Assembly: GCA_022793655.1 (NCBI GenBank) | Contig: JAAWDG010000011.1 | Span: 179,135 to 221,021, forward strand | Direction of reading: 5' to 3' | Source: Clostridiales bacterium | GTDB taxonomy: Bacteria > Bacillota > Clostridia > Oscillospirales > CAG-272 | Length of the DNA: 41,887 nt | Part shown: one piece after another, positions 13,813 to 23,159 of the stretch | How the letters are laid out: the number at the start of each line of letters is the position of its first letter | Position numbering within the stretch: the first letter of the stretch is position 1 | Made by a program: the position numbers and the translations under genes | The notes under the pieces: model-generated | What the model saw: only the letters and a program-made list of their open reading frames with translations | Told to the model about the DNA's origin: nothing | The model's database searches: none

Positions 13813-16203
13813 ATGTCGATTGAAGTTGAAAAAATATTTAAAAAAACCTTGCCCGTTATTGTTTTACAGGGGCAAGTGATTTTTCCCGGCGGGCCGTTGA
13901 CTTTAGAATTATCGCAAGCGGATGCTATTGAAAATTGCCTTTGGGCTGATGAACATGATAGTGAGCTCTTTCTTTTGGGGCAGAAAGAGGCCGGACAGCC
14001 CCTGGAAGAGACTTCTTCATTTTGTGTGGGCACCATTGCTGTGATGAATCAAATGATTAAATTGCCAGATGGTAATTTGCGCATATCAGCAGAGGGGTTT
14101 AGCCGGGGCAAAGTGGTTGATTATATAAAAAGCGATAAGAAGCTTTTTGCAGATATCATGGTAAAAAACTACTTTGTTGAGTCAGATCAATTTGAAACAG
14201 GTGCGAGACATCGAATCCTTAGTCTATTTGAAGAAATTTGTCTTTTTATTCCCAGAGTATCAAGAGAAATGGTAGAGGGAATGAAAGGAATTGACGATCT
14301 AATTTATTTAATGGACAGCGTAGCGAATAACGCGCTTTTTCGATTTGATGATAAGATGGCTGTTCTAAGTGAATTTGATCCTGTAAAGCGGTATAATGTT
14401 TTAATTGATGCCTTGGAAAGAGAGATCTTCAACTTAAAAACCGAGAGCGAACTGCATAAAAAAGTACGTGTCAATGTAGACCAAGGACAGAGAGAATATT
14501 ATCTTAAAGAACAGCTCAAGGTTATTCAAGATGAACTTGGATATGAAGAAGACGATGAAATCAATGAGTATATTACCAAGATTAAAGAACTGATTGACGA
14601 TGAAAAAACGCAAGAGAAGTTAATTAAAGAGGCAAATAAATTAGCAAAAATTCCTTTTGGTGCCGCCGAAGGGACGGTTATTCATAATTATCTGGATACA
14701 ATTTTGGAATATCCGTGGAAAAAACAGACGATTGATACCATTGATTTAAAAAAGGCCAAAAAAATATTAGACGCAGATCATGAGGGAATTGTCAAGGTTA
14801 AAGAACGCATATTAGAGTATTTGGCGGTCAAAAAACTCAATGGCGGAAAGAATTCGCAAATTCTTTGCTTGGTTGGCGCGCCTGGCGTCGGCAAGACGTC
14901 GGTAGCGAGTTCGATTGCAAGGGCTATGGGACGAAAATTTGTTCGTGTGTCGCTTGGCGGAGTTCGGGACGAGGCCGAGATACGGGGACATCGAAAAACA
15001 TATCTTGGTTCTATGCCGGGACGAATTGTAGCTGCCATTATCGAGGCTGGGGTGGAGAATCCTTTGATTCTGCTTGATGAAATTGATAAATTGACTATGG
15101 ATGTACATGGAGATCCTTCCTCTGCGCTATTAGAAGTACTTGATGGAGAACAAAACAAGAATTTCCGTGATCATTTTATGGAAATACCGATTGATTTGTC
15201 AAAATGTATATTTATTGCTACGGCAAATACACTTGAGACTGTGCAGCGACCGCTAATTGATCGTATGGAAATCATAGAAATGAATGCTTACACAAGAGAA
15301 GAAAAGCTAAGTATTGCGAAAAAGCATTTATTTCCCAAACAGCTTGAACGCGCCGGTTTACATAAAGGACAGTTAAAAATAACCGATCAGGCCATTATGA
15401 CAATCATTGATACATATACTGCCGAAGCGGGCGTGCGTGGTTTAGATCGATGCATGGCTGCAATATGCCGTAAAGGGGCCGTCAAACTCTTAGAGGGCGC
15501 AGAAAAGGTCGGTATCAACCAGCGCACCCTAAAAGACTTTTTAGATGAGCCGCTTGTGACAAACAAAAAAGTTACAGCCAAGGGACGTGTCGGGATTGTC
15601 AACGGTATGGCTTATACCCAAACCGGCGGCGATCTTTTGGAGGTTGAAGCGATTGCTTTGCCAGGCACGGGCCGGGTTATGTTAACTGGTTCACTTGGCG
15701 ATGTTATGAAAGAATCAGCCAATATTGCGATTTCCTATATCCGTTCGATTGCCAAAGAACTTGGTATTCGAGAGTCTTTTTATCGGGATACAGATATTCA
15801 TGTTCACTTTCCGGAAGGAGCTGTGCCTAAAGATGGTCCTTCGGCCGGTGTTACCATGATTACGGCTATTGTAAGCCAATTGACTGGCTGCGCTGTACGC
15901 GGTGATATTGCAATGACGGGTGAAGTTTCATTAACGGGAAAGGTTTTGCCGATTGGCGGGCTGCGTGAAAAAACGATGGCGGCTTATCAAGCCGGCGTGA
16001 CTAAAATTATGATTCCTAAAGAGAATGAAAATGCAATGAGTCAAGTGGCTGATACCGTCAAGGAGCATGTAGAGTTTGTCTTTTGCGATCATATTGCAGA
16101 TGTACTGCGGCATGCGATTATATTGGAGGGAATTGAGGATGCAGAGCCAGTAAAACGAAAAAGAATGGTCGCACTTTCTCAATTTGTAAGGAATAGAATA
16201 TGA
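13813..16203 (+). CDS. lon: ATP-dependent protease Lon
   Basis: A 796-residue cytoplasmic AAA+ serine protease that degrades misfolded and regulatory proteins. The N-terminal substrate-binding LAN domain spans about 10-200, a coiled-coil about 210-260 and the AAA+ module about 300-560. The AAA+ module has Walker A GAPGVGKTS (355-363) and Walker B ILLDEID. The protease domain carries the catalytic dyad Ser677 (KDGPSAG) and Lys720 (GGLREK). ATG 13813 is preferred to the in-frame ATG at 13801 because GGAG lies 6 bases upstream. The long leader is described separately. The stop overlaps the engB start (ATGA). Confidence 0.97.
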   Translation: MSIEVEKIFKKTLPVIVLQGQVIFPGGPLTLELSQADAIENCLWADEHDSELFLLGQKEAGQPLEETSSFCVGTIAVMNQMIKLPDGNLRISAEGFSRGKVVDYIKSDKKLFADIMVKNYFVESDQFETGARHRILSLFEEICLFIPRVSREMVEGMKGIDDLIYLMDSVANNALFRFDDKMAVLSEFDPVKRYNVLIDALEREIFNLKTESELHKKVRVNVDQGQREYYLKEQLKVIQDELGYEEDDEINEYITKIKELIDDEKTQEKLIKEANKLAKIPFGAAEGTVIHNYLDTILEYPWKKQTIDTIDLKKAKKILDADHEGIVKVKERILEYLAVKKLNGGKNSQILCLVGAPGVGKTSVASSIARAMGRKFVRVSLGGVRDEAEIRGHRKTYLGSMPGRIVAAIIEAGVENPLILLDEIDKLTMDVHGDPSSALLEVLDGEQNKNFRDHFMEIPIDLSKCIFIATANTLETVQRPLIDRMEIIEMNAYTREEKLSIAKKHLFPKQLERAGLHKGQLKITDQAIMTIIDTYTAEAGVRGLDRCMAAICRKGAVKLLEGAEKVGINQRTLKDFLDEPLVTNKKVTAKGRVGIVNGMAYTQTGGDLLEVEAIALPGTGRVMLTGSLGDVMKESANIAISYIRSIAKELGIRESFYRDTDIHVHFPEGAVPKDGPSAGVTMITAIVSQLTGCAVRGDIAMTGEVSLTGKVLPIGGLREKTMAAYQAGVTKIMIPKENENAMSQVADTVKEHVEFVFCDHIADVLRHAIILEGIEDAEPVKRKRMVALSQFVRNRI

Positions 16204-16796
16204 AGCTAACAATACAAAAAACAGCGTTAGAGGTCACAGCGGGCCTGCCTGAACAGTTTCCGCAGAAGCGGCTTCCTCAGATTGCCTTTTCAGGGCGCTC
16301 GAATGTGGGAAAAAGTTCGCTGATTAATTGCCTTTTAGAGCGCAAAAGTTTGGCTCGCGTTTCCTCTGTGCCCGGCAAAACGGTTACCGTTAATTTCTAT
16401 AATGTAGACGAAAAACTCTATATTGTTGATTTGCCAGGTTATGGATATGCCAAGCGAACGCCCGCTGAGATAAGAAAATGGTCTGCGCTTACCGATGGCT
16501 ATTTCACCAGCGGGTATGCAGAGGGGCGGCTGCAAGCAGTGGTTCAGCTTATTGATTTAAAAGTAGGCGTTACGAAAGATGATGCGATGATGCTTGATTT
16601 CATGAACGCTTCTGGCATTCGATATATCGTGGCGGCGACCAAGTGCGATAAGTTAAATAAAACACAAGCGCAGCAAGCGTTTGATAAAATTCAAAGTCAT
16701 GAACAAGTGGCTGAAAACACGCCGATTGTGCTCTTTTCTTCATTGAAGAAAATCGGAAAAGAGGAACTTTGGCACAAAATTTTTAACTATTGTTGA
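16200..16796 (+). CDS. engB: Ribosome biogenesis GTPase EngB/YsxC
   Basis: A 198-residue TRAFAC-class GTPase needed for assembly of the large ribosomal subunit. The GTPase motifs are complete: G1 GRSNVGKSSLIN (about 32-43), G3 DLPGYGYAK (about 79-87), G4 TKCDK (about 141-145) and a G5-like SSLKK near the C-terminus. Length is as expected. It overlaps lon by 4 bp, the conserved lon-engB pair of Firmicutes. Confidence 0.96.
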   Translation: MKLTIQKTALEVTAGLPEQFPQKRLPQIAFSGRSNVGKSSLINCLLERKSLARVSSVPGKTVTVNFYNVDEKLYIVDLPGYGYAKRTPAEIRKWSALTDGYFTSGYAEGRLQAVVQLIDLKVGVTKDDAMMLDFMNASGIRYIVAATKCDKLNKTQAQQAFDKIQSHEQVAENTPIVLFSSLKKIGKEELWHKIFNYC

Positions 16797-16802
16797 GGAA
16801 AT

Positions 16803-17540
16803 ATGATCATTCAATTGATACGAAGTTTGCTGGCGGGCGATTTCTTTTCGCTAATCTCTATCTTTATGATCGTCATAGTAGCGCTGGTTTCGCTTAGTGT
16901 TCACGAATGTGCACATGGCCTTATGGCGTATAAGTTAGGTGATCCGACCGCTAAAAGTATGGGACGACTCTCCTTAAATCCTAAAAATCATTTGGATCCT
17001 GTTGGTACAATATTGCTGCTGTTATTTGGATTTGGCTGGGCAAGACCAGTTCCCATTAACCCCAATTATTTTAAGAATAGAAAACGCGGCATGGCGCTTA
17101 CTGCGTTTGCAGGTCCTTTGTCTAATTTGCTATTGGCTTTTATCGGCTTATTGGCTTATCATACCATTTATACTTTTGCTGTAGGCATTGATCTTAACGG
17201 TTTGGCGATTTTTTGGAATGGTATCTCGGTTGCTCAGGCAATTGGCACAAACAATTTTGTGATTGTTGCGTTGATTTTTTTCTATTACTTTGCATCGCTA
17301 AATGTCAGTCTTGCTATTTTTAATCTTTTGCCGATCCCGCCGCTTGATGGTTCGCGTATTTTGAATATTATTTTGCCTGAAAGATATTATTTTAAAATCA
17401 TGCAATATGAGCGGTATATTTATTTGGTGATTATATTGTTGTTAGTGACCGATGTGCTAAGTATACCGCTCAATTATTTAGCAAGTTATATTATCACTGG
17501 TTTTGAGTGGGTTATTGGATTCATACCAGGTTTATTATAA
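16803..17540 (+). CDS. Site-2 protease family (M50) membrane metalloprotease
   Basis: A 245-residue polytopic membrane protein of peptidase family M50 (YwhC-like). The zinc-binding HECAH (residues 34-38) lies in the first membrane segment region. The third ligand Asp182 is in NLLPIPPLDGSR. A GDPTAKSMGRLSLNP stretch after the active site and FAGPLSNLLLAF are also family features. It would cleave within the membrane; the substrate is unknown. No PDZ domain is present. It follows engB by 6 bp and precedes scpA by one base, so it belongs to the lon-to-scp operon. Confidence 0.93.
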   Translation: MIIQLIRSLLAGDFFSLISIFMIVIVALVSLSVHECAHGLMAYKLGDPTAKSMGRLSLNPKNHLDPVGTILLLLFGFGWARPVPINPNYFKNRKRGMALTAFAGPLSNLLLAFIGLLAYHTIYTFAVGIDLNGLAIFWNGISVAQAIGTNNFVIVALIFFYYFASLNVSLAIFNLLPIPPLDGSRILNIILPERYYFKIMQYERYIYLVIILLLVTDVLSIPLNYLASYIITGFEWVIGFIPGLL

Positions 17541-17541
17541 G

Positions 17542-18297
17542 ATGGATACACTTAAATTTAAGTTAGATGCCTTTGAAGGACCACTTGATTTGCTGCTTAA
17601 ATTGATTTCCGATAATCAAGTGGATATTTATGATATACCCATTTCATTGATTTTTGAACAATACATGGCCTATTTAGACGAGATGCAGGCCATGAATATG
17701 GAAGTAGCGGGCGAATTTATTGCTATGGCCTCAGAACTGATGCTGATTAAAAGTAAAATGCTTCTTCCATCAAACGAAAATATGGAAGAAGGCGACCCTC
17801 GCGAGGCTTTGGCTCTTGCGCTTATCGAGTATAAAAAGGCGAAAGAGGCCGCTGGATTGTTGGCAGAACAGTATGATGCTTATTCAGGTCGTTATGCGAA
17901 GGAAACGGATGAGATTGAGGCCGACGAAGAACTGAGCGACCAAAGCATCGATCTGTTAAAACAGGCATTTATTCGTATGATGAATAAACGCAAACTGTTG
18001 GAACAATCGCTTAATAAAGAACAAGATGTAACGCTGCATAAGATTATTCATCAAAGGGTTGCGCCGATTCACGAGCATGTTGAACGAATTAAGCAAATTT
18101 TTGAAAAAAAGATGCGGGTATCTTTTGAAGAAATATTATTGACAACCGATACTCGTTCTGATTTAATCGCCTCATTTGTAGCGGTATTGGAATTGATTAA
18201 AGCGCAGAAAATTATTATGACGGCAGATTCGGATGAAAATGCAGTATATTTTGAAATCAAAGAGCAGGAGGCGGAGGAAAGTGCATGGAAGAAGTAA
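17542..18297 (+). CDS. scpA: Segregation and condensation protein A
   Basis: A 251-residue kleisin subunit that bridges the Smc dimer heads in the condensin complex that organises the chromosome. The N-terminal FKLDAFEGPLDLLLKLI is the ScpA signature. The C-terminal winged-helix region (about 190-245) contains FEEILLTTDTRSDLIASFVA. ATG 17542 is chosen although an in-frame start exists at 17503, because the family begins at this point and the upstream gene ends at 17540. The gene overlaps scpB by 13 bp. Confidence 0.96.
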   Translation: MDTLKFKLDAFEGPLDLLLKLISDNQVDIYDIPISLIFEQYMAYLDEMQAMNMEVAGEFIAMASELMLIKSKMLLPSNENMEEGDPREALALALIEYKKAKEAAGLLAEQYDAYSGRYAKETDEIEADEELSDQSIDLLKQAFIRMMNKRKLLEQSLNKEQDVTLHKIIHQRVAPIHEHVERIKQIFEKKMRVSFEEILLTTDTRSDLIASFVAVLELIKAQKIIMTADSDENAVYFEIKEQEAEESAWKK

Positions 18298-18878
18298 ACA
18301 AGATGCCCCTTTCCACGGCGGAAATAGAACGCATTATTGAGGCGGCTCTTTTTGCGGCCGGCTATCCGCTTTCGTATGAAAAGCTGGCAGAACTTGTTGA
18401 CTTAACGTCGGCCGAGGTCAAGCGGATTATTGATGAATATGCTGTTTACTATAATGACGAAAGCACAAGACGAGGTGTTCAGCTTATTTTGTATGAAAAT
18501 AGCTGTCAGCTCTGTACCAAAGAAGCATATCAGCCTTATGTAAAAAAAGCTTTGGGCATAAAAAAAGGTGGCTCTCTTTCGCCATCTGCGTTAGAGGTTT
18601 TATCGATTATTGCTTATCATCAACCGGTAACCAAAGCGTATGTAGAACAAATTAGAGGGGTCGATTGTGCTTATGCTGTTTCTAATTTGGTGGATAAACA
18701 ACTCATCGAAACAAAGGGACGTTTAGATGTACCAGGTAAGCCATTTTTATATGTAACAACAGATACTTTTTTGCGTTGCTTCGGACTTGCTTCTCTTGAC
18801 GAATTGCCGGATTTAGAATTATTTATGGACAGCATCAAAGATGAGCCGAAAGAAACAAAAACAGGAGAATCCTCTTAA
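18285..18878 (+). CDS. scpB: Segregation and condensation protein B
   Basis: A 197-residue partner of ScpA made of two winged helices. It regulates Smc-ScpA ring opening. Recognisable are IERIIEAALFAAGYPLS at the N-terminus and LSPSALEVLSIIAYHQPVTK in the second domain. An AGGAAAG site precedes the ATG. The start lies inside the scpA end, and the stop overlaps the next gene by one base. Confidence 0.96.
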   Translation: MEEVNKMPLSTAEIERIIEAALFAAGYPLSYEKLAELVDLTSAEVKRIIDEYAVYYNDESTRRGVQLILYENSCQLCTKEAYQPYVKKALGIKKGGSLSPSALEVLSIIAYHQPVTKAYVEQIRGVDCAYAVSNLVDKQLIETKGRLDVPGKPFLYVTTDTFLRCFGLASLDELPDLELFMDSIKDEPKETKTGESS

Positions 18879-19528
18879 TGTGGAAATTTATTCTGCTTGG
18901 CGTTTTACTTTTTTTTGCGTGGCTTTTGTGTACGAAGCTGTCGTTGCAATTATTATACACAGATCAATTCTATGTTTATTTAAAAGTATATTTTTTGCGG
19001 TTTCGGCTGAGCCCTAAAAAACAGAAGCTCAATCTTAAGCAGTTTAGCGCAAAGGGCATTCAGCAGAAGCTAACGAAGGACAAGCAAAAGCAGGCAAAGG
19101 CACAGCAAAAGAAGCAAGAAAAGCAAAAGGATGAAGACGATAAGAAGTCGTTTGCAACGATTTTAGATACAGTTCAAATGGTAGCGCAGATTATCAAGGC
19201 TATCAAAGACCGCTTTTTTCGTTATTTAAAAATTAAAATTACGCAGTTTACCTTTGTGGTTGCGTCGGATGATGCAGCTAAAACGGCTATTTTATATGGA
19301 ATAGCTGTTCAAGCTGTTCAATATATTATTGTTCTGTTAGATGAAATAACCAATGTAGAATACAAGCAGAATACAAGCATAGCAGTCAGTTGCGACTATA
19401 CAGCGGGTAAGACTTATTTTGCTTTAGATATAACACTGTCTTTACGAGTATGGCAGATTCTAACGGTTCTTTGCTGTGCTGCATTATCTTATATAAAATC
19501 GTCTAATAATAAAGAAGAGAAGGGATGA
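18878..19528 (+). CDS. DUF2953-type protein (YtfI-like)
   Basis: A 216-residue protein with an N-terminal membrane segment (about 1-20). A very Lys/Gln-rich stretch (about 48-90) is followed by a domain containing ITQFTFVVASDDAAKTAILYG, which is typical of the DUF2953 family. It lies immediately before gerW/ytfJ, the order seen in many spore formers (ytfI-ytfJ). Function is unknown; an envelope role around sporulation is inferred from its neighbour. Confidence 0.75.
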   Translation: MWKFILLGVLLFFAWLLCTKLSLQLLYTDQFYVYLKVYFLRFRLSPKKQKLNLKQFSAKGIQQKLTKDKQKQAKAQQKKQEKQKDEDDKKSFATILDTVQMVAQIIKAIKDRFFRYLKIKITQFTFVVASDDAAKTAILYGIAVQAVQYIIVLLDEITNVEYKQNTSIAVSCDYTAGKTYFALDITLSLRVWQILTVLCCAALSYIKSSNNKEEKG

Positions 19529-19534
19529 GATAAA

Positions 19535-19984
19535 ATGGCTGAAAGTAAGTTGAAAGATATTATTCAAACATCGCTTGCCAGCATACGCGAGGTAATTGAT
19601 GCTAATACCATCATTGGCGAGGCAATTGAAGTAGGCAACGGCACAGGCACAGTGATTATTCCTGTTTCAAAGGTATCCATGGGCTATGCTTCGGGAGGAG
19701 TCGATTACTTTGGTAAACACGCAGCGCCAGCGGCTGATTTGGCCAATTTTGGCGGCGGCGGCGGTACAGGTGTTTCGATAAATCCAGTCGGCTTTTTAGT
19801 GGTGAAAAGCGACGGAAGTGTAGAAATGTTAAATGTAAACGCCAGTTCTGACACAGGCGACGCGATAGCTTCACTGATTGAAAAGAGTCCTGAATTAATT
19901 GCGAAAGTGAAATCATTTTTCTCAAAAGAGAAAAATGAAGAAAAAGAGGAAGAACACCATTCGAACAAGGAAGCAGACGAATAA
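19535..19984 (+). CDS. ytfJ: GerW family sporulation protein (YtfJ)
   Basis: A 149-residue member of the GerW/YtfJ family. Visible features are the opening LKDIIQTSLASIREVIDANT, TVIIPVSKVSMGYASGG, the glycine run FGGGGGTG (about 72-79) and GFLVVKSDGSVEMLNV. The C-terminal tail is very acidic and Lys/Glu/His-rich. In Bacillus the protein is needed for proper germination, probably through activity of the SleB lytic enzyme. It is placed 6 bp after the YtfI-like gene. Confidence 0.92.
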   Translation: MAESKLKDIIQTSLASIREVIDANTIIGEAIEVGNGTGTVIIPVSKVSMGYASGGVDYFGKHAAPAADLANFGGGGGTGVSINPVGFLVVKSDGSVEMLNVNASSDTGDAIASLIEKSPELIAKVKSFFSKEKNEEKEEEHHSNKEADE

Positions 19985-20022
19985 GGTATAAATTGATTTC
20001 ATGACATCATATAAATAAATGG

Positions 20023-21090
20023 GTGATTGTCATAAAACGATTCATATTAATTTTTGTCAGTGTATGGTGTGTGCTGCCTTTCTCGTTTGTATCGAAAGGC
20101 AATGATATTTCTGCTGCCTGTGCGATTGCGGTAGAAACAAGTGAATTTGATATTTATTTTGATGAGGCAGCCGACGATAGGCATGAAATTGCCAGTTTGA
20201 CTAAAATCATGACGGTGGTCATAGCGCTTGAGAACGGGGGCGATTTAAGTCGCGTGGTTACGGTTGCCGATGAGGCGATCGGTACCGAAGGAACCAGCAT
20301 TTACCTTAAATCTGGCGAACAAATGACCGTAAGTGATTTGATTTGGGCTGTTTTGTTGAATAGCGCGAATGATGCTTCAGTTGCATTGGCGGTGGCGGTT
20401 GGCGGCAGTGTGGAAGAATTTGTGGCTATGATGAATGCAAAGGCGTATGCCTTATGTATGAATGCTACTCATTATGTCAATCCAAACGGTCTGCCGGCAG
20501 AAGATCATTATTCATCTGCAAAAGATTTAGCGATTTTAGCTTGTTATGCGTTGTCTGTAGAAGGATTTAAAGAAATCTCTTCTTCTTATACGCATTCGAT
20601 TCCTTATGATGGGGTTGCCAATGGCAGACAACTGGTTAACCATAATAAGTTAGTGAAGCAATACGACGGTTGTATTGGGATGAAAACCGGCTTTACGAAG
20701 TCGGCGGGAAGATGCCTTGTTACGGCTGCGCAGCGTGATGGTGTAACGCTGGTCTGTGTGACTCTGGATGATGGTAATGATTGGAATGATCATAAAACTC
20801 TTTTAAACATCGGCTTTGATACATATGAAAGGGTAGTTCTTTCTGCTCAAAGTGAACAAGGGTTCGGTATTCCAGTGGCAGGCGAAGAACGATTGGTGCT
20901 TTGCGCAAACGAAGCGGACGTGAGCGCCGTGTTAAAAAAAGATCGATCAGAAGTGATAAAAAGTTTGAATGTGCCAGATTTTGTGTATGGTCCAATCAAC
21001 TTGCATGATAAAATTGGTACGGTGACCTATAAATACAACGGAAAGGTAATTGGAGAAGATTCAATTGTAGTAATTGAAACAGATCCCTAA
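20023..21090 (+). CDS. dacF: D-alanyl-D-alanine carboxypeptidase (DacF/DacB type)
   Basis: A 355-residue penicillin-binding protein that trims the terminal D-Ala of peptidoglycan stem peptides outside the membrane. The signal peptide is about residues 1-25. The three active-site motifs are present: SLTK (Ser58-Lys61), SAN (Ser114-Asn116) and KTG (221-223). A PBP5-type C-terminal domain follows (about 285-350), but no clear terminal membrane anchor is visible. The start is GTG at 20023, with a weak ribosome binding site; this start is uncertain. Its place beside gerW and scpAB matches sporulation D,D-carboxypeptidases that tune cortex crosslinking, but a vegetative role cannot be excluded. Confidence 0.9.
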   Translation: MIVIKRFILIFVSVWCVLPFSFVSKGNDISAACAIAVETSEFDIYFDEAADDRHEIASLTKIMTVVIALENGGDLSRVVTVADEAIGTEGTSIYLKSGEQMTVSDLIWAVLLNSANDASVALAVAVGGSVEEFVAMMNAKAYALCMNATHYVNPNGLPAEDHYSSAKDLAILACYALSVEGFKEISSSYTHSIPYDGVANGRQLVNHNKLVKQYDGCIGMKTGFTKSAGRCLVTAAQRDGVTLVCVTLDDGNDWNDHKTLLNIGFDTYERVVLSAQSEQGFGIPVAGEERLVLCANEADVSAVLKKDRSEVIKSLNVPDFVYGPINLHDKIGTVTYKYNGKVIGEDSIVVIETDP

Positions 21091-21093
21091 AAT

Positions 21094-21840
21094 ATGGAAA
21101 GTCTAAGAATACAGAAATATATAGCCGAATGCGGTCTTATGTCCAGACGTGCGGCTGAAAGAGAAATTGAAGAAGGTTCGTTCACCGTAAATGGAAAATT
21201 GGCTTACATTGGCCAAAAGATAAGACCGGGTCACGATCAGGTATGTTATAAAGGGAAAAAAGTGCGTAAAGAAAATGGAAGCCACTTTGTTTACATTATG
21301 TTGAACAAACCCAAAGGATATGTAACTACGCTGTCGGACGAAAAAGGACGCAAATGTGTGGCAGAATTGGTGCGATCTGTGAAAACCAGAGTATATCCCA
21401 TAGGGCGATTAGATATGGCGTCGGAAGGGCTTTTATTACTGACCAACGATGGTGATTTGACAAACAAACTGACTCACCCAAGGCATGAAATACCTAAAAT
21501 TTATAAGGTTCGGGTCAAGGGGAAACTAACTAAGCATATGCTTGATTGTTTAAATCAATCCATGATTATCGATGGATATAAAACAAGACCCGCTTTATGT
21601 GAAATTTTAAGTCAAGAAGAAGATAGAACGGTTTTACAGTTTACTTTGTTTGAAGGTCGTAATCGTCAGATTCGTAAGATGTGTGAACAGGTAGGGCTGC
21701 AAGTGCAATCTTTAAAACGCACTGCTATTGGCGAATTATCGCTTGGTAATCTGCCAAGAGGCCGCTTTGTTTATTTAAAAGAAGAAGAAATCGAATATTT
21801 AAAAGGAGAGAGAAAACATGTTGAAGATACGTCCGATTGA
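21094..21840 (+). CDS. rluB: 23S rRNA pseudouridine synthase, RluB family
   Basis: A 248-residue enzyme converting uridine to pseudouridine in RNA. An N-terminal S4 RNA-binding domain (about 3-60) carries RIQKYIAECGLMSRR. The catalytic domain has GRLDMASEGLLLLTNDG with catalytic Asp107 and the late motif EGRNRQIRKMCE. It starts 3 bp after the carboxypeptidase stop with no clear Shine-Dalgarno sequence, so translation may depend on coupling. The 3' end overlaps the next gene by 23 bp. Confidence 0.94.
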   Translation: MESLRIQKYIAECGLMSRRAAEREIEEGSFTVNGKLAYIGQKIRPGHDQVCYKGKKVRKENGSHFVYIMLNKPKGYVTTLSDEKGRKCVAELVRSVKTRVYPIGRLDMASEGLLLLTNDGDLTNKLTHPRHEIPKIYKVRVKGKLTKHMLDCLNQSMIIDGYKTRPALCEILSQEEDRTVLQFTLFEGRNRQIRKMCEQVGLQVQSLKRTAIGELSLGNLPRGRFVYLKEEEIEYLKGERKHVEDTSD

Positions 21841-22207
21841 AGATAAAGCTTCACAAGAAAGATACAGCTTGTTTTGCGGTGCAGATTATTATCCAGATAG
21901 TTTGGCCTATTCTTGCTATGATGATGATACGTTTGTCGGTATCTGCCAATTTCATTTTAGCGATGAAAAAGTTTTTATCGATAATTTGGTCAATGCACTG
22001 CATATTGATGATGTAAATGCATTGTTTATTATGGGCAGAGCCGCTTTGAATTTTGCCGATTTATCTGGATTTCATGATGCTTTTTATTTGCGCGCAACAA
22101 ATGATCAACTTGCCAAAATGATTGGTTTTAAGAAAAATATTGGCGGAGATTGGTATATGGATCTCCGTAATTTTTTTGTTTCTCCCTGCTCTCATGACAC
22201 GAAATGA
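21818..22207 (+). CDS. Small GNAT-like protein
   Basis: A 129-residue protein that looks like a degenerate or minimal GNAT acetyltransferase: a central beta-rich FVGICQFHFSDEKVFIDNL and a C-terminal LAKMIGFKKNIGGDWYMDL, the pattern of a late GNAT strand. No clear acetyl-CoA loop (R/Q-x-x-G-x-G/A) is visible, so catalysis is doubtful. A strong AAAGGAG site lies before the ATG, inside rluB. It ends the operon. Substrate and role are unknown. Confidence 0.6.
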   Translation: MLKIRPIEDKASQERYSLFCGADYYPDSLAYSCYDDDTFVGICQFHFSDEKVFIDNLVNALHIDDVNALFIMGRAALNFADLSGFHDAFYLRATNDQLAKMIGFKKNIGGDWYMDLRNFFVSPCSHDTK

Positions 22208-22223
22208 CATGTAATTGCCAATT

Positions 22224-22298
22224 ATTGGTAATAATTAACAAATTTTTATTGTCAAAATTGGTGGTAATTTATGCCAAGAAAAGATTGCTAAAATTGGT
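22224..22298 (+). promoter_or_regulatory. 0A box and triplicated ATTGGT upstream of spo0A
   Basis: TGTCAAA (22250-22256) is close to the Spo0A-binding 0A box. ATTGGT occurs three times (22224-22229, 22257-22262, 22293-22298) at spacings of 33 and 36 bases. This suggests autoregulation by Spo0A and possibly a second DNA-binding factor. Confidence 0.45.
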
Positions 22299-22313
22299 AT
22301 TTTATGGTAATAT
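22285..22313 (+). promoter_or_regulatory. Promoter of spo0A
   Basis: -35 TTGCTA (22285-22290), 17-bp spacer and -10 TAATAT (22308-22313), 40 bp before the ATG. One ATTGGT copy lies in the spacer. Confidence 0.55.
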
Positions 22314-22352
22314 ATTGTTGCTATAAAAAATTACACAAATGGAGAATTAAAA

Positions 22353-23123
22353 ATGAAGAAGGACATTAAATTTATCATTGCGGATGGAAACGAAGAGTTT
22401 AGAAAAAGTGTGGCAGAGCGACTTTTTGCTTATGGTTATGAGCAGATCGCAGAAGCTGAGGACGGCGAAAAAGCGATTGAAATGATCGATTTAATTCGCC
22501 CGGATGTCGTTTTGATCGATTCATGGATCGATAAGGTGGATTGCTCGCTACTGATTCGCATAATCAATAATACGGATTTTGGTGAGGACATGCATCCGTT
22601 TTTCTTTGTATATTCAGTTGTGAATAACCAACAGCTTTTGGCCAATATCGGCAAAAATGAAAGAACTTGGTGTATTACAAAACCGATCGATTATGCAGCG
22701 CTTGATGCCAAAATTGATGCTGTATTTAATGGTAAAGTGCAGCCAAAACGTTCGCTTGCAGCGGCTGAAAAAGATCTTGAAACACAGGTAACAAACGTCA
22801 TTCATCAAATTGGCGTGCCAGCTCATATTAAAGGTTATCAATATATACGCAAAGCGATTATGATGGTCATTGAAGATAGCTCTATTATTAATGCGGTGAC
22901 CAAAGTTTTATATCCTTCGGTAGCGAAAGAATACGGTACAACAGCTTCTCGTGTAGAAAGAGCGATTCGGCATGCAATCGAAGTCGCTTGGGATAGGGGC
23001 GATATTGAAACGCTGAATTCGTATTTTGGCTACACAATTCAAAATACAAGAGGAAAGCCAACAAATTCAGAATTTATTGCTATGATTGCAGATAATTTAA
23101 GATTGATGAATAAGTTGTCTTAA
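22353..23123 (+). CDS. spo0A: Sporulation master regulator Spo0A with divergent receiver domain
   Basis: A 256-residue response regulator that commits the cell to sporulation. The C-terminal effector domain (about 145-256) is typical, with the recognition-helix segment [21 protein letters not shown] in order at about 196-216. The receiver (1-125) is unusual. The phosphoryl-accepting Asp56 and the late Lys-Pro (TKPID) are kept, and Asp11 is present. The second acidic residue of the usual DD pair is Gly12, and the segment after Asp56 reads SWIDKVDC instead of the usual MPxxDG loop. The conserved Thr is Ser in VYSVVNN. Phosphorylation may therefore differ from Bacillus. The gene has its own promoter and terminator and a GGAG ribosome binding site. 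Confidence 0.95.
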   Translation: MKKDIKFIIADGNEEFRKSVAERLFAYGYEQIAEAEDGEKAIEMIDLIRPDVVLIDSWIDKVDCSLLIRIINNTDFGEDMHPFFFVYSVVNNQQLLANIGKNERTWCITKPIDYAALDAKIDAVFNGKVQPKRSLAAAEKDLETQVTNVIHQIGVPAHIKGYQYIRKAIMMVIEDSSIINAVTKVLYPSVAKEYGTTASRVERAIRHAIEVAWDRGDIETLNSYFGYTIQNTRGKPTNSEFIAMIADNLRLMNKLS

Positions 23124-23159
23124 TCCTCTAAAAATTAATTACATGATGAAAGAAATATA

